Shown one piece after another: positions 41,113-50,984 of a stretch of 64,000 nt of DNA (position 1 is its first letter; every line of letters starts with the position of its first letter). This DNA is from Erinaceus europaeus (taxonomy: Eukaryota > Chordata > Mammalia > Eulipotyphla > Erinaceidae), in contig NC_080164.1 in NCBI RefSeq assembly GCF_950295315.1, forward strand, positions 108,768,447 through 108,832,446. The letters are read 5' to 3'. The translations under genes were made by a program, and so were the position numbers. The notes beneath the pieces are model-generated. The model did no database searches. It had not been told where the DNA came from and saw nothing but the letters and a program-made list of their open reading frames with translations.

Positions 41113-41747
41113 TGATCTTTTAAGTCAGAGATGGACAGCTGAAATGGTTTTCTTCTAGATATAAAACATGTGTAGTATTTTTCCACTTCCTTGGGGGTAT
41201 TTTAGCATATGGGAGAACTGATAGTCTCGACTTTGAGGGACGGACATCTGTCGACTAGCTGACATGCCCGCTCTGTTCACTGGCTCGCGTGGGTGAGCTC
41301 TCAGACAAATACAGGCAGGTGATGGCTGCTATTATTTGCTAAGTGGCCAAATGTACAAATGAAAAATTATAGTGCACTCCAGTCTCTTCTCAGCAAGAGT
41401 CACTTAAAGTAGTTCTGCTGATAAATACTATTCTGTGTCAATTTTAGGTCTTACACAAAATCTTTACAGAGATCAAACACAGAGGTGATTTTAAGTAAAA
41501 GTCTTAACCATGAAATATCATTGTTATATTCAACATATATATTTTTAAAAGGGTTTATCTTTAGATGGCAGAGAAGAGAAAAAAGGGAGGGGTTGCGTTT
41601 TATTTTTCAGTCTGAGGAACTGGTCCGACAGTTGCAGTGCAAGTAAGTGGACAGCAGGTGGCGCAATAGTGACTCTACATAAGGTTTCAGTGAAGTTTGT
41701 AGACCTTTCTCATTAGGGTGAAATATTTAACAATGACTACGCCAAAA
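41113..41747. other. Unidentified unique block, CpG-containing
   Basis: Contains CpG words uncommon for this window (GTCTCGAC, GGACGG, GTCGAC, GCTCGCGTG at 41226-41292) and the CTCF-like motif at 41651. No exon recognised. Confidence 0.45.
41651..41664 (+). promoter_or_regulatory. CTCF-like motif
   Basis: ACAGCAGGTGGCGC fits CCASYAGRKGGCRS at 13 of 14 positions. It has the same orientation as the site at 14536. It lies outside recognised repeats, 85 bp before a purine microsatellite. Binding is inferred only. Confidence 0.5.
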
Positions 41748-42008
41748 ACAAGGAGAGAGAGGAGAGAGAGAGGAGAGAGAGAGGAGAGAGAGAGGAGAGA
41801 GAGAGAGGAAAGAGAGAGGAGAGAGAGAGGAGAGAGAGAGGAGAGAGGAGAGAGGAGAGAGGAGAAAGGAGAGGGAGAAGGGGTGGGGGAGGGAGAGGGA
41901 GAGGGAGAGGGAGAGGGAGAGGGAGAGGGAGAGGGAGAGGGAGAGGGAGAGGGAGAGGGAGAGGGAGAGAGAGAGAAGCCAAAACCAAAACCAAAACCAA
42001 AACCAAAA
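41748..42008. repeat. Purine microsatellite array, (GAGGAGA)n then (GAGGGA)n then (CCAAAA)n
   Basis: Three phases: GAGAGAGGA variants 41750-41880, near-perfect GAGGGA units 41888-41966, and five AAAACC units 41979-42008. It encodes low-complexity frames that are not genes. Confidence 0.95.
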
Positions 42009-42318
42009 AAACTCTGTGGGAATAAGTTGTGAATCCCTAGACTGATTTACAGTGGCAGAAAACAGTTAATTTGGGGAGCCCGTGGCAAATGCTGACAGAC
42101 ATTGGCAGATGGCATTTCTAAATATTTAAAGTTGTAAGTCAAGCTACCAACATTGAGCATAAAATACATTCATCAACTGCAGCTGTGTTGCTCTGTTTTT
42201 CCCCTGCTCCCCGCTCTTTCTTGGACCCTGAGCCACTGGCCTGTCTATGTGTGCATAAGCTGGTGCACTTTGCTCTCTCTTGGTGAGTAGGCTTGAGCTC
42301 AAGTTCTGATGCAATAGA
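42009..42318. other. No gene or repeat recognised
   Basis: Unique-looking target region of the next L1. Confidence 0.4.
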
Positions 42319-42330
42319 AAGTCCGCTCTT

Positions 42331-42760
42331 GAAACAGGCTGGGGTATGGATCCATCTGCCAATGCCCATGCCCAGCATAGAAGCAGTTACAGAAGCCAGA
42401 CCTTCCACCGTCTGCACCTCATAAAGAATTTTGGTTCATACTCCCAGAGAGGGAGAAGTGATAGGGGGAAGACGGCCAGAGGGCTCTGAACTCCAACTCC
42501 ATCAGGATACAGAATGAGAAGAGGAAAAAGGAAGGGACGTTTGGATGTAGTAATAGGTGTAGCTGTGACTTGGAAAGGAAAAGAAGATGGGACCTCAGAA
42601 AGATGGGCAAATATAGACAGTTGTAGAAATAATAGTTAACCTATATCTGCAACCTTAGGAGAACAGCTGTAGCTCCTAATGGAGGGACTGATGTAGGAAT
42701 GGTGTGCAGTTTTATCCCTGTTACCTTGTAATTCCGTAAATCAATACTAAATTACAAACG
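42331..42760 (+). mobile_element. 5'-truncated L1 3'UTR with target duplication
   Basis: Flanked by AAGTCCGCTCTT (42319-42330) and AAGTCTGCTCTT (42761-42772), one transition at a CpG. Starts at GAAACAGGCTGGGGTATGG and carries the longer variant 3' end. Confidence 0.92.
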
Positions 42761-42837
42761 AAGTCTGCTCTTAAGTGGGTGAGTCATCTCCTGCCCTTCA
42801 TCTAATCACATATGCTCTATTAGGAAACAAATTCATG

Positions 42838-43225
42838 GGCTGGGGAGACAGTGCAGTGGCTCCACAAAAGATTCTCCTGAGCAATTAATTACAGAAGCCA
42901 GACCTTCCACCTTCTGCACCCCATAAAGATCTTTGTTTCATACTCCTAGAATGATAAAGAATAGGGAAAATTCCAATGGAGGGGATGGGATACAAAGCCT
43001 TGGTGGTGGGAATTATATAAAATTGTACCTCTGTTATTCCACAATCTTGTCTATCATTACTAAATCAGTACTAAAATAAAATAATAAAATGATAAAAGAA
43101 ATATTCTCCTGCCTGAGGCCCTGAGATCCCTGAGCAGGGCTCTGGGCTCTCTCTCTCTCTCTGGCGCTCTCTCTCTGTATCTCTGCATCTCTCTTTAATT
43201 AAAAATAAATGAACAAATAAACTTT
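42838..43225 (+). mobile_element. SINE-B, split by an L1 fragment
   Basis: The head GGCTGGGGAGACAGTGCAGTGG (42838-42879) continues after the insert as CCTGAGGCCCTGAGATCCC and a CT-rich body (43112-43225). Much of the B-box region is lost. Confidence 0.8.
42880..43102 (+). mobile_element. L1 3'UTR fragment nested in SINE-B
   Basis: Flanked by ATTCTCCTG at 42871-42879 and 43103-43111. Starts at AATTACAGAAGCCAGACC and ends in ATAATAAAATGATAAAAG. Confidence 0.9.
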
Positions 43226-43242
43226 TTTAAAAGACAAAAGAC

Positions 43243-43410
43243 ATGGAGGTAGTATAAAGAAACAACTTTGTTATGTGAAACTCCAAGGTCCCAGGTTTAA
43301 TACCCAGCACCATCAGCTAGAACTGAGAAGGGCTTTGATCTCTCTCTGTATCTTTCTTAATGTTTCTCTCTCTTTCTCTCACCCTGTACCTCTCAAATAA
43401 AATCAAATAG
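43243..43410 (+). mobile_element. SINE-B, diverged
   Basis: GGAGGTAGTATAAAGAAACAAC head, CCCAGGTTTAATACCCAGC B box, CTCTCTCTGTATCTTTC body, AAATAAAATCAAAT tail. Confidence 0.78.
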
Positions 43411-43411
43411 G

Positions 43412-43700
43412 GTTAGGTCAGTCAGTGGTACATCCAGTTAAGCACACATAGTACTAAGCAAGCACAAGGACCTTCACAAAGTTCTAGGTTTGAGCCCTTG
43501 GCTCCCCATCTGCAGGGGAGACACATCAGGAGTGGTGAAGGACTCTTTCTTTCTTTCTCTCTCTATCGGCCCCCCCTCAATTTCTCTCTGTCCTATCCAA
43601 AAAATGGAAAAAAAATGGCCGCCAGGTACAGTGGATTCATAGCGCTGGCAAGTGATAACCCTGGAGGCAAATGATAAATAAATATAAAATAAATGTTAAA
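43412..43700 (+). mobile_element. SINE-A-long
   Basis: TGGTACATCCAGTTAAGCAC head, GGTTTGAGCCCTTGG B box, ATGGCCGCCAGGTACAGTGG module and TGATAACCCTGGAGGCAAATG end. Confidence 0.9.
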
Positions 43701-43710
43701 AAAAAAAGAA

Positions 43711-43984
43711 AACCACAACGTGCAAGTCTGCCTTCATCAAAATGGAGTGTAATTGGAAAATTCTGACTCTTGTTCCATTGGCTACATCATTGCTCTAATG
43801 GATTCGATGCCCTAGATGGACTCAGAGTACTTTTCAGATGATTCTGGAAGTAGATTATTTAAAAAATGAAATCTATGTGGGATATGAGTAGATCTGACTT
43901 AAGCACAAATAGGTCAGATGAAATGTCTAGAACTCACAGCAGCCCATCAGAGTAGCTGATTTTATGTGCATTCCTGTCCAGAGT
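43711..43984. other. No gene or repeat recognised
   Basis: Unique-looking sequence. Confidence 0.4.
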
Positions 43985-44660
43985 GCTCAGGTTCAAGGTG
44001 ATTTCCAGGTGTGTCTGTGAGAGTGATTACGGTTGAGGCCGGGAGCTGAGGCCATGAGACTCCATGCAGCATTGTCTAACTGGGTGCCCAGTCAGACCTG
44101 CTGAGATCCCAAGTAGCTCAAGAAGGTGAAAGATGAGATAGATCATGTGGTATGCTTTCCCATCTTACTGCTGAGCTGGAAGCTGTCACCTTTTCAGCCT
44201 CGAATGGTCTAGAGTTTATGTGTCCCTGGTTCTCAGCCATTAGGACTGGTCTGATTGACATCTCTGATTTTCCTGGGCTTCTAACTCACAGATGGACGGC
44301 TGCTGGGACTCTGCAGTTTTCATAGTTGTGTGAGCCAATTCTTCAGGATAAATCTAGATGTTGATCTAATTCTATTTCTCTCTCTCTCTCTCTCTCTCTC
44401 TTGCACTGCTCAGTTCTGGTTTATGGTGGTGCTAGGGATTGAACTTGGGACCTTTGATGCCTATATGAAAGTCTTTTTGCATAACCACTATGCTATTTCC
44501 CTAGCCCTAGCTCTGTCTTTCTCCCTTTCTGTTTAGCTACCTGGCCTCCCTCATGCTTCTGAATGAGTAGGCAAAAAAGGCAGCTATGGTATATGTAAGA
44601 CTCTACATACAATTTGCTTTGTTTCTCTGGAGAACCTTGTAACCAGCTTTCTACTTGACT
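43985..44660 (-). mobile_element. Ancient ERVL-type LTR relic (MLT2-like), split by SINE-B
   Basis: GGTGTGTCTGTGAGAGTG, CTGGTTCTCAGCCATTAGGACTGG, TGTGTGAGCCAATTCTTCAGG and finally TGTTTCTCTGGAGAACC occur in the order of a widespread eutherian LTR read in complement (its start being GGTTCTCCAGAGAAACA). The assignment to MLT2 is from memory and uncertain. A SINE-B interrupts it at 44371-44509. Confidence 0.5.
44371..44509 (-). mobile_element. SINE-B
   Basis: (CT)n at 44376-44402, then TGCTCAGTTCTGGTTTATGG, GGGATTGAACTTGGGACC and AACCACTATGCTATTTCCC. Confidence 0.88.
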
Positions 44661-44819
44661 GTAGGGCTGGTACTAACATAGCCTAGAATGTGAGTGAACA
44701 CTGTGTGAATGTAACCATGTAACATGCTGATTAGGGAGCAAGTCACTGAACTATTGCCCATTCAAGGTTTTGTATTTGTGGCTCAGGGCCTATCATCTCT
44801 AGAGTTTTGAGACGTAGAC

Positions 44820-45223
44820 CCTGAGCCCTCCCGGAGAGAGGCAGTAGGTATGTTCCTTCTCGACCAAGATGGACCCAAGATGGCGCCTAGATTCCAGACT
44901 GGGGGCGGAGACTCCCTCATCACAAGTTCCTTAACTCATGATGAAGAGTATGGCCAGCACCTGTTAGGGACATATATTGTCTTATTCTACAGGCATCACA
45001 TGGTGTGGTATGAGGTATGGCTCTGTGATTGGATCACTGCTACTTCCTCTTCCCTAAACTGCAGTATATTAACCCTGCCTGCTGTACAATAAAGGAGCTG
45101 TCTCTCTGAAGCACTCCTGGAGGTTTGTGTCTTTCTCCATGTGCTCACCCTCATCACTGGTTTCCCTATGGCTATGTGTCGCCCCCTCGGCCAGCATGGG
45201 CTGCTGATGAGAAACAAGGGACA
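44820..45223 (+). mobile_element. LTR-like block (possible solo LTR)
   Basis: TGTTCCTTCTCGACCAAGATGG at 44851, a TATATTAACC-type promoter at about 45064, AATAAAGG at about 45089 and a 130-base CT-rich U5-like end finishing in GGGACA suggest U3-R-U5 order. The flanks do not give a convincing duplication, so the boundaries are a guess. Confidence 0.4.
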
Positions 45224-45230
45224 GTAATGC

Positions 45231-45935
45231 TAGGCTGTACCAGACCAGGATTATTTATTATTGAAAATATGGTTTGGTGACAATGGCAGTTTGGTCACTA
45301 CTTAATTACTGTCCTCATTATTCATGTGTTAGAAGTGATCTAGAATTTGTGGCTCTCTCTTGGCTCCCTCTTAGTGTAAAGGAAATGACTTCATACTAAT
45401 GAAACAGGCATTCACTGTAAGGTCTCAGTTTCTTTAAATTTGGTTTCTTATTACAGTGAATTTCAAGGTCTCATGACTCGACTAGATGTTAACACTGAAG
45501 AGAACGCCATTTGATGTCACTGAGTTCTATATGTAACTGTTCCAAAATTACAACAGAACAGGGGGAGGATGCCTTAAGAGGATAGCCATGAATGTGAACA
45601 CCCATTATTTTTGGGAATTGATGCTGATTTATGCAAAACTCAATCAGACTCCAATCATGAAGGCCACTTTTTGTCACCTGGATACTCTGGATTAGTTTAT
45701 CAAGAAGTTATGCTGCCAGGGAATAGATGTTCCAACATATGTCTGTTGGGATTTGAAGACAACCACATGAACCAATCACTAAGTAGTGCTTTGAAAAAAT
45801 CCCAGTCGGAAGTCATCTTCAGATTCACTCTTCCTTTTTTTTTTTTTTTTTACATTTGTGATGCATCCATTTAATTTACAACCTCAACTACTTTCTTAAA
45901 CCCTCTTTTGCTAATTTTAAGTATTTTATTTCACT
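45231..45935. other. No gene or repeat recognised
   Basis: About 700 bp unique-looking with a T18 run at 45836-45852. Confidence 0.45.
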
Positions 45936-45937
45936 TT

Positions 45938-46300
45938 TAAAAATTTTTTGTTAGTGATTTAATAGTTAACAAGATTATAGGATAACGGGTACAATTCCAC
46001 ACAGTTCCCACCACTAGAGTTTCATGTCCTACCTCCTTCATTGGAAACTTTCCTATTTTTTATCCTTTTGGAGTTATGGACCAAAATTCTTTATGGAGTA
46101 CAGAAGGTGGAAGGTCTGGCTTCTGTAATTGCTTCTCTACTAGACATGGCTGTTGGCAGGTGGACCCATACACCCAGCCTGTTTCTGTCTTTCCCTAGTG
46201 GGGCAGGACTCTGGGGAGATGAGGTTCCAGGACACATTGGTGAGGTCATCTGCCCAGGGAAGTCAGGTTGGCATCATTGTAGTATCTGCAACTTGGTGGC
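45938..46300 (-). mobile_element. L1 3'UTR fragment, minus strand
   Basis: GTTAGTGATTTAATAGTTAAC (ends trimmed), GTACAATTCCACACAGTTCC, TTCTGTAATTGCTTCTCTAC and GGTGAGGTCATCTGCCCAGG are the complement of the plus-strand L1 end. Confidence 0.9.
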
Positions 46301-46924
46301 ATTCAGCTCTCCTTTGTCCTTTTCAGCACCTTTTTGCCAATCCATAGATGGGTTATAATCTTTCCACCATGAATTCTCTTTGTCCCCTCCTCCGTGGTTT
46401 TTATCCTACTGGCCTGGAAATCTTGCTTCCACTTAGAATAGCCAGGATTTGAAGCAGTTTTTTTTTTTTTTTTTTTTTTTTTTATGAGAGTCAGCCCAGG
46501 TGCTACCTTCATGCCGCCATCTTCTAGTGTGGTTTTTGTGTATGCGTGAGGAAGACAAGAGGTTTAAGGAAGACAGGAGCTAGTCAAGGAAACATGAAGT
46601 AGAAATACAAAAAAGCTTTTGGGAGAATAGCTCTTCCATGTACATATACAATACAGAGATAGCAGTGCTTACCATTTTCTGCTAGCCATCTACATGAAAA
46701 TTTATTATAGAAGATGAAAGAGGTAACTGGTGGAGCGTGCAATGTCAATATTATGCAAGGACAGGACAGGGGACCCCCCCCATGTCTAGAGCTTTAGGAT
46801 TAAATTGAAAATTCAAGACAATGTATTATACCAAGTTTCATATGTTTACCTTCCTGACAGCAGTGTGTTGATTTCACAGTATTATTACCCCCCCCAAATA
46901 TGTAGAAAGTTTAACAGGGTTCTT
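46301..46924. other. Unidentified sequence with T24 run
   Basis: T run at 46460-46483. Otherwise unique-looking. Confidence 0.45.
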
Positions 46925-47270
46925 CGTAAAATTTATTTATTGAGGGATTGATGGTTTACAGTTGACAGTAAAACACAATAGTTTGTATATGCATGGCATT
47001 TCCCAGTTTTTCACAGCAATTCAGTCTCCACTAGGTCCTCCTCTGCCATCATGTTCCAGGACCTGAACCCCTCCCCTCCACACACACACCCCAGAGTCTT
47101 TCACTTTGGTGTAATACACCAACTCCAGTCCAAGTTCTGCTTAGTGTTTTCCTTTCTGATCTTGTTTTTCAACTTCTGTCTGTGAGTGAGATCATCCCAT
47201 ATTCATGCTTTAGTTTCTGACTTATCTCATTTAACTAGCAGGGGTCTCATATAAGTCTGATAGCATGATA
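46925..47270 (-). mobile_element. Old L1 3' end, minus strand
   Basis: TTGATGGTTTACAGTTGACAG, CATCATGTTCCAGGACC, CCAACTCCAGTCCAAGTTC and GAGTGAGATCATCCCATATTC are the complement of an L1 3'UTR and ORF2 end. The mirror of GATGATCCCACTCAT near 7350 supports this. Confidence 0.75.
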
Positions 47271-47810
47271 ATTTTAATAATAATGGTGATAAAAACAAAG
47301 CAGTTTTTACTTTGTCCTGTGCATTATGCTGAGAATGCTTTTGAAACAGGGTAAGATGGTGTATATGTTTGCCCACAATCCTTTGAGGTTGACTAATGCT
47401 CATGGAAATACAATAGTCTGTGCATGACTGAGGGGTTTACCTGTTTAATTCCATCACAAACACAAACTGTCTCATGCACAAAGGATGTCTAGGAACTCTA
47501 TCCAATAATTCAAGGGCTATTTGAATAGATAATAATTTAAAGACTTTTTTTTTGCTAAACAACATGAACAATGAAGAGGTAATGCCATTAAGAGATGCTG
47601 CACTATAGTAAAATGTGCTGTAACAACATAAAGTAAAATAGATTCTCCCAGTAGATGCCTTAAAAATGGCTCCCTGAGAAACAGCTCACTGAGCACTCTA
47701 AACCCTTTTATAGCTGTTGCTGAAACACAGTTAGCAAAAGAAATATTCCCAGATAATAAAAATAAATGTCACAAACAACTAGAAGAATCTTTGATGCTGT
47801 TAAGCCGATC
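47271..47810. other. No gene or repeat recognised
   Basis: AT-rich unique-looking sequence. Confidence 0.45.
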
Positions 47811-47811
47811 T

Positions 47812-47940
47812 CTATCTTTTTAACTTTATTTTATTTGATGGCACAGAGAGAAATTGAGAGATAGAAAAGCAGAGAGAAGCAGACACCTACAGCTCTGCTT
47901 CACCACTCATGAAACTTTCCCCCGAAGGTGGGGATGACAA
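47812..47940 (-). mobile_element. SINE-A, truncated
   Basis: TTTATTTGATGGCACAGAGAG, CTACAGCTCTGCTTCACC and CTTTCCCCCGAAGGTGGGG. The tRNA-like half is absent. Confidence 0.82.
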
Positions 47941-47974
47941 TTTACCTTTATTTTAGGTAAAAATAAAGTTTAGG

Positions 47975-48722
47975 TCACAGTCTGAAGTGAAGCATGCTGG
48001 GGTGGCACTCATTACATTGATTAGGTTGCGGATCAATGTGTATTGGAGCTCCACTTCCTCAGAGCCCCACCCTACTAGGGAAAGAGAGAGGCAGACTGGG
48101 AGTGTGGATCGACCAGTCAACATCCATGTTCAGCAGGGAAGCAATTACAGAAGTCAGACCTTCCACCCTCTGCAACCCACAACAACCCTGGATCCATACT
48201 CCCAGAGAGATAGAGAATGGGAAGGCTATCAGGGGAGGGGATGGAATATGTGTTGGTATGCTTCTAGTTCTGCTTTTGGGATCCCTTCTGTTACACTGCT
48301 TGACGTTGTGGTCTATTTACATGGTCATCCTTTTACATTGGTTTGGTCTCACCCCCCCTGCCTCCGGGAGATTTTGGTTTAGTCCTTGCCTTTTCGCAGT
48401 TCTTGCTTCTCCCCACCCCCTATTCGACATACTTCCTGGGTTCCTGAAGCTGCCGCTGGAGGAGAAACATGCAGGACAGAATTGTGTGGTGATTAGATTA
48501 TATTAGTTTTTTGAACCGTTCATTCATGAATAAAGAAATACTGCTTCTCCGCTTAGCCGTGTGTCCCTGATCGTCTGTCTCCCGCCGCGAAGCTAGCTAG
48601 GCATACTGGCGCTCTGAACTCTGACTGACAGATATGGAGATCGGGTTATGGGAATTGTGTGGAATTGTACCCCTCTTATTCTATGGTTTTGTTAATGCCT
48701 CCTTTCTTAAATAAAAAAAAAT
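47975..48722 (+). mobile_element. Young-type L1 3'UTR with 59-bp 5' inversion, later hit by an LTR
   Basis: Flanked by AAATAAAGTTTAGG at 47961-47974 and 48723-48736. Bases 47976-48034 are the reverse complement of L1 sequence equivalent to 7984-8043. From 48035 the element is in sense, equivalent to 8424 onward, so about 380 bp was lost at the junction. A solo LTR interrupts it at 48251-48630. Confidence 0.93.
48251..48630 (+). mobile_element. Solo LTR (endogenous retrovirus), 380 bp
   Basis: It starts TGTTGGTATGC and ends CTGACTGACA, i.e. TG...CA. The flanking L1 is exactly interrupted: AATATG at 48245-48250 and GATATG at 48631-48636 form a 6-bp duplication with one mismatch. AATAAA at 48529-48534 is followed by a CG-containing R/U5-like end (CCCGCCGCGAAGC). 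The 6-bp duplication is typical of class II (ERV2/beta-type) elements. No internal retroviral genes remain, as expected after LTR-LTR recombination. Confidence 0.88.
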
Positions 48723-48736
48723 AAATAAAGTTTAGG

Positions 48737-48895
48737 GCCACAGAGGTAGCTCACTGGGGAGGGTGCCTGCATTGTCATCCACAGGGCCTAGGTTCAAGCC
48801 TGAGGACCAAATGGAAGACACTCCAGTCCTGTGTTATCTGTCTGTCTCTCAGCCTCTTTCTTTCTCTTTTTCTGAAAGAAAAAAGTGGTCTGAAG
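48737..48895 (+). mobile_element. SINE-C
   Basis: GAGGTAGCTCACTGGGGAGGG head, TAGGTTCAAGCCTGAGG B box, then TGTCTGTCTCTCAGCC and a TCTTTTTCTGAAAGAAAAAAG hairpin-like end (complementary halves). Confidence 0.6.
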
Positions 48896-48964
48896 AGGTA
48901 AAATCATATATATGTGGGGCCTTGGTTGCCCCCAAAGTAAAACAATGAGTATTAAAAACAGACT

Positions 48965-49182
48965 CAGGCCTGGGTGGTGGCATACCGGTTGAGCATATAT
49001 GTTACAATGCATAAAGACCCAGGTTCTAGGCCCCAGTTCTAACTTCTGGGGGAAAGCTTTGTGAGTGGTGAAGCAGTGCTGAAGGTGTCTCTCTTTCTCT
49101 CTCTCCTTCTCCACTACCCCTCTTCTTCTTGATTTCTGGCTATCTGTATCCAATAAGTAAATAAAGATTATACAAGTGTTTT
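48965..49182 (+). mobile_element. SINE-A
   Basis: GGTGGTGGCATACCGGTTGAGC head, CAGGTTCTAGGCCCC B box, AATAAGTAAATAAAG tail. Confidence 0.9.
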
Positions 49183-49221
49183 TTAAAGCAGATCCTATGT
49201 TGATGAGATTGATAGTCTTTC

Positions 49222-49435
49222 TTGGGGCTAGGTGGTGGCACACCTGGTTAAGTGAACACATGACAGTGCACAAAGACCCAGGTTCAAGCCCCTGTTGTTC
49301 ACCTGCAGGGGGAAAGTTTCATGAGTGGTGAAATAGAGGTACAGGTGTCTCTCTGTCTCTTTACCTCTCTACCTCTCCCCTGTAATGTATCTCTGTCTTT
49401 ATCCAGTAATAAATAAATAAAATATTTTAAAAACT
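49222..49435 (+). mobile_element. SINE-A
   Basis: GGTGGTGGCACACCTGGTTAAG, GGTTCAAGCCCCTGTTG, and AGTAATAAATAAATAAAAT tail. Same orientation as the previous copy, 40 bp apart. Confidence 0.92.
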
Positions 49436-49554
49436 TGTTACTGATTTTAGTTTTTAGGCTATTATTGTCTGATGTGTGGGCTGTAAGTATACGCTCCCCT
49501 TCTGGAAGGAATCTCTATTTTGGTGGTGGTTCCATTTGCTATGCAGAAGATTTG

Positions 49555-50105
49555 CCTAGTGAGATACTGCTCAGCTGTTATGAAGAATGAAGTGATCTGT
49601 TGCATCTCATCTTGGCTGGGGTTTGAAAGAATCATGTTAAATGAGATAAGCTAGAGAGAGAAAGTTGAGTACTATATGATCTCACTCATAAGCAGGACTT
49701 AAGAAACAAAGGCAGGCCAACCACAAGGTGAAACTTGGCTGGATGTGGTGGACTGCACAGAAGCAAAGGACTCTGGGAAACATGAGCAGAAGGGCTTGGG
49801 AAGTGGTGCATGATGGTGGAGAAGGACCTAAGTTGAGGGCGACAGTGTTTTGCAGATACTTATCATGAGGAGATGAGAAATTGTACTCATGTGTCAACAA
49901 TTGTACTGTAAACCATTATTTTTCTAATAAAATGATAAAATATAAACAAAAGATTCTATGACTCTGAAGTAGAACTGAGGTTACCAAAAGGGGTGAGGGT
50001 AGGGGTGAGTGGTAGGGAGTCAATGGACCTGGGGTGAAGGAGATGACCCCTTAGTGATGGGTGTGGTGTGGCAACATGCAATCAGATGAGAGGAGGAAGG
50101 TATTA
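49555..50105 (+). mobile_element. Old L1: ORF2 end and 3'UTR
   Basis: GAGATACTGCTCAGCTGTTATG, AATGAGATAAGCTAGAGAGAG and TATGATCTCACTCATAAGC trace the ORF2 C-terminus in decayed form. Then comes a first A-rich end at 49925-49950 and a G-rich tract at 49990-50017. No usable frame. Confidence 0.78.
49990..50017 (+). other. G-rich tract in old L1 3'UTR
   Basis: G runs of 4, 3, 4 and 3, comparable with those in the younger copies. Confidence 0.55.
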
Positions 50106-50158
50106 CCTTAAAGCCTATACAGTGTTACAAACCAACACCACTTTAATAACAAATGCTT

Positions 50159-50428
50159 TTTTATGTTTATTTATTTTCCCTTTTGTTGCCCTTGTATTTA
50201 TTGTTGCTGTTCTTGATGTCATCGTTGTTGGATCGGACAGAGAAAAATGGAGAGAGGAGGAGAAGACAGAGAGGGGGAGGGAAAGATAAATACCTGTAGA
50301 CCTGCTTCACCACCTGTGAAGCAATTCCCCTGCAAGTGGGGAGCCGGGGGCTTAAACCCGGGTCTTTATGCCGGTCCTTGTGCTTTGCGCCATGTGCACT
50401 TAACCCGCTGTGCTACTGCTGGACTCCC
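50159..50428 (-). mobile_element. SINE-A with target duplication
   Basis: AATAACAAATGCTTTT (50145-50160) and AATAACAAATGTTTTA (50429-50444) flank it. CpG words GTGCTTTGCGCCATG and GGTCCTTGTG are retained, and the B box is GCTTAAACCCGGG. Confidence 0.92.
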
Positions 50429-50514
50429 AATAACAAATGTTTTATCATGTATTTTACTACATAATCTTTCATGCTGGAGATGATATTGCTCTTATTGATA
50501 TTGCTGCTGCTGCT

Positions 50515-50610
50515 ATTGTCACCAGAGCACTGTTCAGCTCTGGCTATGGGAGTACAGAGGATTGAACCTGGGAACTCAGAACTGCCGGCATGAAAGTCTT
50601 TTCTTTTAAC
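50515..50610 (-). mobile_element. SINE-B, head truncated
   Basis: CAGAGCACTGTTCAGCTCTGG, GGATTGAACCTGGGAAC and GGCATGAAAGTCTTTTC. The AACCATTATGC end is lost. A GCTGCT run precedes it. Confidence 0.8.
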
Positions 50611-50834
50611 AATATGTAACCTGCTTGGTCCTGCCAAGTGCCTCTCATGATTCACTGGGTACAACTTCGCTTTCAGTTCTTTCCAGGCTCACTGATCCAA
50701 TCACTCAGTACTGCCTTGGGCCATTTCTTTCAAGGACAGGTGGGAAGATATACACCACATGGTCCATGGAATAAAAACTCATTCATTATAATTTGCACAT
50801 AGACCTAGGATAGTTTCCCACATCTCTCTTTCTT
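50611..50834. other. No gene or repeat recognised
   Basis: Unique-looking. Confidence 0.4.
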
Positions 50835-50950
50835 TCCTGGTAGGTCCTTAAAGACTGGACCATGCTTATCTGTCTCTTGGGTTCCTTGCATTCAGAACAG
50901 TGAGTAATCATAGTATATACTCAGCTACCATTTGCTGACTGAATGCTTAC
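50835..50950 (+). mobile_element. L2 3' end relic
   Basis: GGACCATGCTTATCTGTCTC, GGTTCCTTGCATTCAGAACAG and CATTTGCTGACTGAATG follow the L2 terminal sequence, an ancient LINE. Confidence 0.6.
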
Positions 50951-50984
50951 TGACAAAGGTCTAGATCAGGAAGTTCTGAGCTAT

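Noticed and set aside
41718..42032. Open frame rich in RE, GE and PK on the plus strand
   Set aside because: It is a translation of the GA/GAGGGA/CCAAAA array, not a gene.
44820..45223. Firm solo LTR call with GGCCAGCA as target duplication
   Set aside because: The interval between the two GGCCAGCA words starts and ends without TG...CA, so the match may be chance.
48036..48506. 156-codon plus-strand frame
   Set aside because: It crosses from an L1 3'UTR into the solo LTR.
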